Source of the DNA: an uncultured Candidatus Melainabacteria bacterium
GTDB taxonomy: Bacteria > Cyanobacteriota > Vampirovibrionia > Gastranaerophilales > Gastranaerophilaceae
Reading direction: 5' to 3'
Assembly: GCA_934754855.1 (NCBI GenBank)
Contig: CAKVJR010000127.1
Span: 1 to 5,165 of the forward strand
Length of the DNA stretch: 5,165 bases
Part shown: in pieces, positions 1-5,165 of the stretch
Numbering within the stretch: the first letter of the stretch is position 1
How the letters are laid out: every line of letters starts with the position of its first letter
Made by a program: the position numbers and the translations under genes
Notes under the pieces: generated by a model
What the model was told of the DNA's origin: nothing
Database searches by the model: none
What the model saw: the letters and a program-made list of their open reading frames with translations, nothing else

Positions 1-174
1 GGTCAGGACTTCTTTGTTTCCAAAAAACATCTAAATTCTTTTCTTTGTCAGTGCCGACCACCTTAATTAAATTTGCCTAAATGTATAATCTACGGCAACT
101 TTGCAAGCATTTTATCCACCCGCCAATTCCGAAATCAACGATTTATCTGCCGATTTTCACGAATTTTAGGTATT
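1..174. other. AT-rich left edge, no gene supported
   Basis: I see no supportable gene here. On the plus strand two frames are open from the window edge for about 21 and 25 codons before a stop. They could be the tail of a gene starting outside the window, but neither tail resembles a family I know. The minus strand has only short broken frames. An imperfect inverted repeat joins 1-10 with 50-59 (nine pairs, one bulged base on each side, loop of about 39 bases). A TATAAT hexamer occurs at 84-89 on the plus strand, but nothing like a -35 box lies at the right distance. The stretch could be untranslated sequence downstream of the tRNA or part of an unrecognised RNA. Confidence 0.4.
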
Positions 175-200
175 AAAAAAGAGCCCTAAGACTCTTTTTT
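175..200 (-). terminator. Rho-independent terminator of tRNA-Asn
   Basis: Read on the minus strand, this is an A-run, then GAGTC, a TTAG tetraloop, GGCTC and a run of six T. The stem is 11 pairs with one G-U wobble. On the plus strand that wobble becomes a C-A mismatch, so the hairpin works better for minus-strand transcripts. It begins six bases after the tRNA CCA end, as expected for a tRNA terminator. Confidence 0.85.
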
Positions 201-206
201 AAAAAA

Positions 207-281
<75 letters not shown>

Positions 282-295
282 ATGCTCACGTTTCT

Positions 296-324
296 ATTAT
301 AAACATGAAAAAAATAAAATGCAA
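296..324 (-). promoter_or_regulatory. Sigma70-type promoter for tRNA-Asn
   Basis: On the minus strand, TTGCAT at 324-319 is separated by 17 bases from a perfect TATAAT at 301-296. The tRNA 5' end is 14 bases beyond the -10 box, so transcription would begin about 8 bases before the mature tRNA. The -10 match and spacing are good; the -35 box matches only in TTG. Confidence 0.6.
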
Positions 325-415
325 ATACTTTTTTTCTAAATTTTAAAAATTCGTAAAATTTCTCCTTTTCAGATTAAATTTTGTTTAAGATATCAGTTTT
401 ATTTTATATTTATAT

Positions 416-421
416 TATAAT
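416..421 (+). promoter_or_regulatory. Candidate -10 box for pdxJ
   Basis: A perfect TATAAT lies 27 bases before the pdxJ start, in very AT-rich DNA. No convincing -35 box is seen 16-18 bases upstream. Position fits a short leader carrying the TTGGAG ribosome binding site, but such hexamers also arise by chance in sequence this rich in A and T. Confidence 0.4.
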
Positions 422-448
422 ATTTCCGATAGAAAGTTGGAGTAACAA

Positions 449-1201
449 ATGTTATTAGGTGTAAATATTGACCATATTGCGACTTTAAGAAACGCTCGAG
501 GCGGTAAAGAACCCGATGTTTATACTGCGGCACTTTTTGCCTCAAAATGCGGTGTTCACAATCTGACAATGCATTTGCGTGAGGACAGACGTCATATTAA
601 AGAATATGATGTCAGAAAAGTTTGCAGTATTCCTGAGTTAAAAGTTACTCTCGAAATGGCTGCAACAGACCAAATGCGTGAATTTGCTCTTTCGGTCAAA
701 CCTTACAAATGTTGTATCGTTCCCGAGAAGAAAAATGAATTGACAACAGAAAACGGATTTGATGTTGCGGGCGAAAATATCCCGATGATGGCAGACAACG
801 TTATGCCCGAGTATCAGGCACAATACATTGCCAACTTTATAAAACCGTTATTTGAAGCAGGCATTGAAGTCGGACTTTTTCTTGACCCAGACAAAAAACA
901 AATTGAGGCGGCAAAATCAACAGGTGTAAAATCTTTAGAATTAAACACAACAGCATATTCTAACGCTTATGGTACGGATAAAGAGGAAGAAGAATTTTTA
1001 AAACTCAAAAATGCCGTAGAACATGCTATAAATTTAGGTTTTACAGTTAATGCCGGTCATGGTCTTACATATAATAACGTTCACAGAATGCACGAAATAA
1101 AAGGTTTACACGAACTTAATATCGGTCACTCCATTATTGCAAGGGCAATTTTCACGGGGCTTGAACCCGCAATAATTGAAATGAAACGCTTAATCTTGTA
1201 A
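449..1201 (+). CDS. pdxJ: Pyridoxine 5'-phosphate synthase PdxJ
   Basis: PdxJ is a cytoplasmic TIM-barrel enzyme that condenses 1-deoxy-D-xylulose 5-phosphate with 3-amino-2-oxopropyl phosphate. The product is pyridoxine 5'-phosphate, in the DXP-dependent vitamin B6 pathway. The 250 residues carry the family hallmarks: VNIDH at 5-9, HLREDRRHI at 42-50 (H42 and R44 in the active site), E69 in LEMA, VPEKKNELTTENG at 91-103, LELNT at 163-167, NAGHG at 201-205 and NIGHS at 224-228. The ATG has a TTGGAG ribosome binding site six bases upstream, and the protein begins exactly at the conserved N-terminal strand. Residues about 108-123 look like an insertion of roughly 14 residues compared with E. 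coli PdxJ as I recall it. The partner pdxA is not in the window. No terminator separates it from ycf23 51 bases downstream, so the two may be co-transcribed. Confidence 0.97.
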   Translation: MLLGVNIDHIATLRNARGGKEPDVYTAALFASKCGVHNLTMHLREDRRHIKEYDVRKVCSIPELKVTLEMAATDQMREFALSVKPYKCCIVPEKKNELTTENGFDVAGENIPMMADNVMPEYQAQYIANFIKPLFEAGIEVGLFLDPDKKQIEAAKSTGVKSLELNTTAYSNAYGTDKEEEEFLKLKNAVEHAINLGFTVNAGHGLTYNNVHRMHEIKGLHELNIGHSIIARAIFTGLEPAIIEMKRLIL

Positions 1202-1216
1202 TATTTGTTTTTGTGA

Positions 1217-1227
1217 TATGATATAAG
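1217..1227 (+). promoter_or_regulatory. Possible -10 region for ycf23
   Basis: The pdxJ-ycf23 gap contains overlapping -10-like hexamers TATGAT (1217-1222) and TATAAG (1222-1227). TTGTAA, overlapping the pdxJ stop codon at 1196-1201, is a possible -35 box, at 15 or 20 bases spacing, neither ideal. The codon bias of ycf23 suggests stronger expression than pdxJ, which would fit an internal promoter. The sequence evidence alone is weak. Confidence 0.25.
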
Positions 1228-1252
1228 CATAAATTTATAAGGAGAAACATTA

Positions 1253-2026
1253 ATGAACAGAATTTCACATTTTAAAAATGCAATGGCTCACAGAAATGCT
1301 ATTAAAATCATTTCAGGTATTGATAATTTTGATATGGACAGAGTTGCTAACGTTGTTAACGCTGCAACACAAGGTGGTGCTCACGCAGTTGATATCTGCT
1401 GGAGCAAAGACATTTTCGATATGGTTCGCTCAATGACAGAACTTCCGATTTTCGTTTCATCAATCAATCCGTCAGAATTAGTTATGGCTGCTGAATGGGG
1501 TGCTGATGCAATTGAACTCGGCAACTACGATGCACTTACAAAATCAGGAAGAATGGTTACTGCAGACGAAGTTTGGAACTGGGCTAAAGATACTAAATCA
1601 ATGTTGAACGGTAAAGACGTATTCTTCTGCGTTACTATCCCCGGTCACATCTCAATGAATGAACAAATCGAATTGGCTCACAAATTGGAAACTCTCCACA
1701 TCGATTTGATTCAAACAGAAGGTTCATTGGTTCACGAACACTCATCAAACGGTGCATTGGGCTTGATGGAAACTGCAATGACTTCAATGGCTAACACAAT
1801 GGAAATTTCATCAAACGTTGAAATCCCCGTTATGACAGCAAGCGGCATTTCAGTTAAAACAGCATCTATGGCTTTGGCAGCAGGTGCTTGTGCTGTTGGC
1901 GTTGGCTCAGCAGTTAACAAATGCGATTCATTGATTTCAATGATTGCAACTGTTAGAAGCCTCGTTGAAGCAACTTCAATGTGGACATACAATTCTTCAA
2001 AATCTCACGAAGAAATCCACGCTTAG
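1253..2026 (+). CDS. ycf23: Ycf23/DUF561 family TIM-barrel protein, function unknown
   Basis: The 257-residue protein looks like the Ycf23 (DUF561) family of cyanobacteria and algal plastids, which has no established function. It reads as a (beta/alpha)8 barrel: strands are seen near KIISGIDNF (18-26), AHAVDICW (43-50), PIFVSSINP (65-73), DAIELGNYD (85-93), DVFFCVTIPGH (122-132), IDLIQTEG (150-157), IPVMTASGI (191-199) and CAVGVGSAVN (213-222). The last two strands, ending in glycine-rich turns, resemble the phosphate-binding end of HisA/TrpF-like barrels, so a phosphorylated ligand is possible, but that is inference. It has no signal peptide or membrane segment. AAGGAG eight bases before the ATG is a strong ribosome binding site. 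Codon choice suggests high expression: 10 of 16 Asn codons are AAC. It follows pdxJ and ends 11 bases before a strong terminator. Confidence 0.88.
   Translation: MNRISHFKNAMAHRNAIKIISGIDNFDMDRVANVVNAATQGGAHAVDICWSKDIFDMVRSMTELPIFVSSINPSELVMAAEWGADAIELGNYDALTKSGRMVTADEVWNWAKDTKSMLNGKDVFFCVTIPGHISMNEQIELAHKLETLHIDLIQTEGSLVHEHSSNGALGLMETAMTSMANTMEISSNVEIPVMTASGISVKTASMALAAGACAVGVGSAVNKCDSLISMIATVRSLVEATSMWTYNSSKSHEEIHA
1965..1993 (+). promoter_or_regulatory. Promoter-like motif inside the ycf23 3' end
   Basis: TTGAAG (1965-1970), a 17-base spacer and TACAAT (1988-1993) match 4/6 and 5/6 of the sigma70 consensus. A start near 2000 would lie upstream of the terminator at 2038-2074, so RNA from here would be short unless it reads through into the TOPRIM gene. 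Chance occurrence is quite possible because the motif lies within coding sequence. Confidence 0.2.
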
Positions 2027-2037
2027 TTCAAATTTTA

Positions 2038-2074
2038 GGGATACGCAATTACGCAATTTGCGTGTCCCTTTTTT
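2038..2074 (+). terminator. Rho-independent terminator after ycf23
   Basis: An 11-pair stem (2038-2048 with 2058-2068, one U-G wobble) opens with GGG and closes with CCC. It encloses a nine-base loop and is followed by six T at 2069-2074. It lies 11 bases after the ycf23 stop, so it ends the pdxJ-ycf23 unit. The octamer ACGCAATT is tandemly duplicated at 2043-2058, spanning the left arm and loop. The next gene's first ATG is only six bases past the T-run. Confidence 0.92.
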
Positions 2075-2080
2075 AATTTT

Positions 2081-3109
2081 ATGACGACATTTATTGATAA
2101 TAAATCTGATATTAAATTTAAGTTGATGACCTTGCAGGATTTGGTCATTTCGCTCGACAGGCTTACTCGTTTTAAAAATCCTGAAATTAAGTACAGACGT
2201 GTCTTTTACGACATTATTTTGCGTCATCTTATTTCTCCGTCTGTTTCTAAACACAAATTAGATGAACTTCCTCCGTCGTTTTTGGTTTCTGTTGTTCAGG
2301 AAATTTGGAATACATCTGTTAAGTCATTGTTTGATGATTGTGATTTTGAAAATTCAATCACGCTGCGTGATTTGGACGAGCAACAATATAATATTTCAGA
2401 TGATTATACGCTCGAATTGATGAATTCTGATTTGAATTTTTATCCGATTTTAAAAAATATAAAGGTCGAGGAAATCCCGAAAAATCTTGAGTATTTAAAA
2501 CTTTTATTTGAAAATTCTGTCACAAAGGCTGATTTTATGGGCATTTCCGAGAAAATCAGACGTAATTATAAAACGTTATTTCCTGTGAAAAAACTTATTT
2601 TGACAGAGGGAATAACTGAAGAAATTTTATTGCCGAAATTTTCCGAGGTTTACGGTTATAATTTTGACGAAAACGGAGTTTATATTCTTGCAACAGGCGG
2701 CAAGAGTAAGGTTTTGAGTCTTTATGCCGAGTTGAAATATATTCTCAAAATTCCGATGTTTGTTCTTCTTGATAATGATGCTGAGCCTGTTTATTGCGAT
2801 GTTTGCTCTGTTTTGAGAAGTCAAGACAAGGCTTATTTGATTAAGTCGGGTGAGTTTGAGGATATTTTGTCGAAAGAATTAATCCAAAAAACATTTGCTG
2901 AGATGAATTATGACATCAAACCTGCGTCGATTGAGGAACTTTCTTCTGAGGGCGGAACTTGTGAGGCGTTGGAATTATTATGGAAGTCGAGAGGGCTTGG
3001 CGAATTCAGGAAAGCTCATCTTGCAAAGGCTGTTCATGACTGCCTTTCCGATAAATCATATATTACCGATGAAATTCATTCAATTTTGGAATTGGTGATT
3101 AATTTGTAA
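2081..3109 (+). CDS. Stand-alone OLD-like TOPRIM domain protein without ATPase
   Basis: The 342-residue protein has two parts. Residues 1-165 are mostly helical, charged and unrecognised. Residues about 168-320 look like the TOPRIM domain of OLD-family nucleases: LILTEGITEE at 172-181 (E176 with E180/E181), GGKSK at 206-210, VLLDND at 228-233 (D231 and D233), SGEFEDIL at 256-263, and a late basic FRKAHLAKAV at 309-318. All acidic metal-binding positions appear present, so a Mg-dependent nuclease or related activity is possible. OLD and Gabija GajA proteins carry an ABC-type ATPase before this domain; here I find no Walker A, Walker B or signature motif. It has no signal peptide or membrane segment. 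The start is uncertain. ATG 2081 has no ribosome binding site and directly follows a terminator, and a TAG at 2036-2038 blocks extension. ATG 2126 (residue 16) is the alternative, also without a clear site. Codon use is AT-skewed (1 of 16 Asn codons is AAC). No partner gene is visible nearby. Confidence 0.75.
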   Translation: MTTFIDNKSDIKFKLMTLQDLVISLDRLTRFKNPEIKYRRVFYDIILRHLISPSVSKHKLDELPPSFLVSVVQEIWNTSVKSLFDDCDFENSITLRDLDEQQYNISDDYTLELMNSDLNFYPILKNIKVEEIPKNLEYLKLLFENSVTKADFMGISEKIRRNYKTLFPVKKLILTEGITEEILLPKFSEVYGYNFDENGVYILATGGKSKVLSLYAELKYILKIPMFVLLDNDAEPVYCDVCSVLRSQDKAYLIKSGEFEDILSKELIQKTFAEMNYDIKPASIEELSSEGGTCEALELLWKSRGLGEFRKAHLAKAVHDCLSDKSYITDEIHSILELVINL

Positions 3110-3130
3110 GTTTTAAATGATTATGCAACA

Positions 3131-3158
3131 AAAAAGCACCCTGATTGAGGTGCTTTTT
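3131..3158. terminator. Bidirectional terminator between convergent genes
   Basis: AAAAAGCACC at 3131-3140 pairs perfectly with GGTGCTTTTT at 3149-3158 around an eight-base loop. A T-run stands on the 3' side in both directions. It lies 21 bases after the TOPRIM gene stop and 19 bases past the end of serA on the other strand, so it can serve both transcripts. Confidence 0.9.
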
Positions 3159-3177
3159 GTATTTTGCTTAAATTTGA

Positions 3178-4767
3178 TTAAGCGTTCAAGTGAATGTATT
3201 TTGCGTCTTTAATACCGTCGATTTCGGAAATTGCTTTCAATGTTTCGTTATCGACTTTTGTATCTGTGCTCAAAATCATAATTGAGAGCGGATCTGAACC
3301 GTTATTGTCCGCAACGTGCATTTTGCTGATGTTTACGTTGTTAGAACCGATTACTGTTGCAACTTTAGCAATCATGCTCGGTTTGTTTTCGTGAGGAAGA
3401 ACAATCATGTGTTCTTCAGGTTCAATGCACATTTTGTGTTCGTTGATTTCTGTAATTCTTGGCATTCCGTCTGTGATTAACGCACCTGAAACGCAGATTT
3501 CGTCTTGGTCAGTTAATAATTTAACGGTAATTGTTCCTTGGTAAGAACATTCGTTTTGAGATTTTGAAGTTACAACGTTGATGCCACGTTTCTTAGCGAT
3601 AACGGGGGCATTGACGTAGTTAACACCTTCATCAACTGATGAGAATACGCCTTTTAATACTGCGATTGTGATTGGTGAAATGTCCAAATCTGACAATTTG
3701 CCTTCAACTGTGAGGTTGATAGATTTCAAATTGCCGTTTGCGATTTGGAATGCCATTGCACCGACGTTTTCAGCAATTGTCATATAAGGTTTAACAGGTT
3801 CCAAAACGGCAGGTTTCAAAGCAGGAATGTTGACTGCTGCTTTTGCACTTCCGCCTGAGAGAACATCTCTGATTTGTTCCGCAACATCGATTGCTACGTT
3901 CAATTGTGCTTCTTTTGTGCTTGCTCCAAGGTGAGGAGTCAAAACAACATTTTTGTCGCAATCGCAAAGTACACATTTTGTCATATCGGGTTCATTTTCG
4001 TAAACGTCGATTGCAGCACCTGCTACCTGTCCTGATTCCAATGCTTCTTTCAAGTCTGCTTCGTCAATAATTCCGCCTCTTGCACAGTTGATAAGTCTTA
4101 CGCCTTTTTTCATCTTTGCAATAGTGTCTTTGTTGATTAAGTGCATTGTTTCACGAGTTTTCGGAACGTGAACCGTGATGTAATCGCAAACGCCCCAAAG
4201 TTCGTCCAATGAGTTAACATATTTCGCACCTGCTTTTTCAACTGTTTGTTGTGAGGTGTAAGGGTCTGAAACGACAACTTTCATACCGAGTGCAAGTGCA
4301 ACTTGTGCAACGTGCGAACCGATTTTACCGAAGCCTATGATACCCAATGTTTTGCCGAAAACTTCAACGCCCGTAAATTTTGAACGTTCCCAATTTTTTG
4401 CTTTTGTTGAAGTTGCTGCAATAGGGATATTTCTTGACATTGCAAGCATTAATGCAACTGTGTGTTCAGCCGCTGCGTTAGTGTTTCCGTCGGGGGAATT
4501 TACAACCAAAATACCTTTTTGAGTTGCTGCTTCGATGTCGATGTTGTCAACGCCTACGCCTGCTCTGCCGATGATTTTGAGGTTTTTGCCCGCTTCGATA
4601 ATCTTTGCGGTAACTTTAGTTTGGCTTCTGACCATAAGTGCGTCGTATTCGCCAATGATTTCGCAAAGTTCATCTTCTGTTTTTGTGGGCAAAAAATCAA
4701 CTACTGCAACGCCATCGAGGATTTTTCCGGCACTTTCGTTAATTTTATCTGTAATTAAAACTTTCAT
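3178..4767 (-). CDS. serA: D-3-phosphoglycerate dehydrogenase SerA, long form
   Basis: SerA oxidises 3-phosphoglycerate to 3-phosphohydroxypyruvate with NAD+, the first step of the phosphorylated serine pathway in the cytoplasm. At 529 residues it has the usual long-form length. The substrate-binding domain (about 1-98 and 285-317) includes GRAGVGVDNID at 67-77. The NAD-binding domain has GFGKIG at 145-150 and an acidic D168. The catalytic set is R230 (CARGG), E259 (ENEP) and H279 (TPHLGAS). An ASB domain follows at about 318-448, then a C-terminal ACT domain at about 453-529. The ACT effector loop is unusual: homologues commonly read like DRPGxxGxxG, while this one reads NKPSMIAKVA (461-470), though N479 is kept. 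The ribosome binding site AAGGA sits six bases before the ATG. It lies 14 bases downstream of the aminotransferase gene, so the two form an operon, ending at the shared terminator 3131-3158. Confidence 0.96.
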   Translation of the reverse strand: MKVLITDKINESAGKILDGVAVVDFLPTKTEDELCEIIGEYDALMVRSQTKVTAKIIEAGKNLKIIGRAGVGVDNIDIEAATQKGILVVNSPDGNTNAAAEHTVALMLAMSRNIPIAATSTKAKNWERSKFTGVEVFGKTLGIIGFGKIGSHVAQVALALGMKVVVSDPYTSQQTVEKAGAKYVNSLDELWGVCDYITVHVPKTRETMHLINKDTIAKMKKGVRLINCARGGIIDEADLKEALESGQVAGAAIDVYENEPDMTKCVLCDCDKNVVLTPHLGASTKEAQLNVAIDVAEQIRDVLSGGSAKAAVNIPALKPAVLEPVKPYMTIAENVGAMAFQIANGNLKSINLTVEGKLSDLDISPITIAVLKGVFSSVDEGVNYVNAPVIAKKRGINVVTSKSQNECSYQGTITVKLLTDQDEICVSGALITDGMPRITEINEHKMCIEPEEHMIVLPHENKPSMIAKVATVIGSNNVNISKMHVADNNGSDPLSIMILSTDTKVDNETLKAISEIDGIKDAKYIHLNA

Positions 4768-4781
4768 TATCTGTCCTTTTC

Positions 4782-5165
4782 TTACGCTTTTTCTGCAAGT
4801 GTTTTGATTACTGCTGCAACGCCTGCACCTAATTCAAATTTGTAACCTAATTTGTAAAGTGATGCTTCTAACGAACCGATTGCCGTGATTGCATCTCTGT
4901 CTGAAACGAAGCCTAAGTTACCGATTCTGAAAATCTTGTCTTTGAGTTCTTTTTGACCGTTTGCAACTACGATATCAAAATCTTTTTTGATTGTTTTTCT
5001 GATATCGGGAACCGAAATTCCTTCGGGAGGAAGAACTGCTGTGATTGCATTTGATGCAACTTTTTCGTCTTTAACAAGCAATTCCAAGCCGATTGCCTTA
5101 ACGCCCGCTCTTACTGCCGATGCAATTCTTGCGTGTCTTGCCCAAATATTTTCAAGACCTTCTTC
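4782..5165 (-). CDS. Class-V aminotransferase, serine/alanine-glyoxylate type (C-terminal part)
   Basis: Only the last 127 residues are in the window; the gene begins beyond 5165. The frame is open to the edge, and a TTG at 5085-5087 that could be mistaken for a start is an internal leucine. The visible part is the small C-terminal domain of fold-type I class-V enzymes. It begins EEGLENIWARHARIA, then has VLPPEG, a KDFDIVVANGQ segment and KIFRIGNLGFV followed by DRDAITAIGSLE. The arginine of FRIG is the usual substrate-carboxylate binder in this family. The PLP lysine lies outside the window. Relatives transaminate serine, alanine or aspartate with glyoxylate or other 2-oxo acids. Being directly upstream of serA suggests a role in serine metabolism, possibly as a phosphoserine aminotransferase substitute, but this part of the sequence cannot decide the substrate. 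Confidence 0.92.
   Translation of the reverse strand, partial: EEGLENIWARHARIASAVRAGVKAIGLELLVKDEKVASNAITAVLPPEGISVPDIRKTIKKDFDIVVANGQKELKDKIFRIGNLGFVSDRDAITAIGSLEASLYKLGYKFELGAGVAAVIKTLAEKA

Noticed and set aside
1..59. Bacterial SRP RNA, suggested by the opening GGTCAGGAC
   Set aside because: The following bases lack the conserved GGAAGGAAGCAGC part of the SRP loop, and the pairing is imperfect.
1732..1992. Minus-strand open frame of 86 codons inside ycf23
   Set aside because: It is antisense to the conserved barrel region of Ycf23 and is an alanine- and isoleucine-rich mirror of that coding sequence.
1997..2254. Minus-strand open frame of 85 codons over the ycf23 terminator and the TOPRIM gene start
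   Set aside because: It runs through the terminator hairpin, has a low-complexity basic composition, and resembles no family.
2684..2710. GGKSK in the TOPRIM protein as a Walker A P-loop
   Set aside because: It lacks the GxxxxGK[ST] spacing and falls between the TEGITEE and DND motifs, where OLD TOPRIM domains have a glycine-rich GGK turn.
2910..3098. Plus-strand open frame of 62 codons within the TOPRIM gene
   Set aside because: It is an out-of-frame shadow; the main frame is uninterrupted and carries the TOPRIM motifs.
4462..4807. Overlapping plus-strand open frames of 90-98 codons across the start of serA
   Set aside because: They lie antisense to the conserved SerA N-terminal domain, which matches its family throughout; they have no family resemblance and arise from codon bias on the other strand.
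4782..5087. A complete 101-residue protein starting at the TTG at 5087
   Set aside because: The reading frame continues upstream to the window edge with conserved aminotransferase sequence (EEGLENIWARHARIA), so the TTG is an internal leucine and the gene is partial.

Overview
The window is AT-rich and holds compact bacterial chromosomal DNA: five protein genes (one cut by the right edge), one tRNA gene, and clear Rho-independent terminators at the gene ends. The best clue to the organism is a Ycf23/DUF561 protein, a family known from cyanobacteria and algal plastids. It sits among ordinary bacterial biosynthesis genes in low-GC DNA. My inference is a non-photosynthetic, cyanobacteria-related lineage such as gut Melainabacteria/Gastranaerophilales. 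This rests on gene content and recalled family distribution, not on a search.

Left part (1-448): about 170 bases with no gene I can support, then a minus-strand terminator, then tRNA-Asn(GTT) on the minus strand with an encoded CCA end. A 167-base intergenic stretch follows, with a promoter-like site facing each way, one for the tRNA and one for pdxJ.

Middle left (449-2074): pdxJ (pyridoxine 5'-phosphate synthase, vitamin B6 pathway) is followed after 51 bases by ycf23, a TIM-barrel protein of unknown function. The ycf23 gene has a strong ribosome binding site and codon choice typical of high expression. A strong terminator closes this unit.

Middle (2081-3109): a 342-residue protein with an OLD-family TOPRIM nuclease-like domain in its C-terminal half and no ATPase domain. 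Its first possible ATG lies six bases after the terminator T-run, with no recognisable ribosome binding site, and its codon use differs sharply from ycf23. This is the least explained gene here and the best candidate for something undescribed.

Right part (3131-5165): a shared bidirectional terminator separates the TOPRIM gene from a convergent minus-strand operon. The operon order is class-V aminotransferase (serine/alanine-glyoxylate type, partial), then serA (long-form D-3-phosphoglycerate dehydrogenase with ASB and ACT domains), 14 bases apart. Together they suggest serine biosynthesis, with the aminotransferase possibly acting on 3-phosphohydroxypyruvate. PdxJ links loosely to this because it supplies the PLP precursor used by such aminotransferases.
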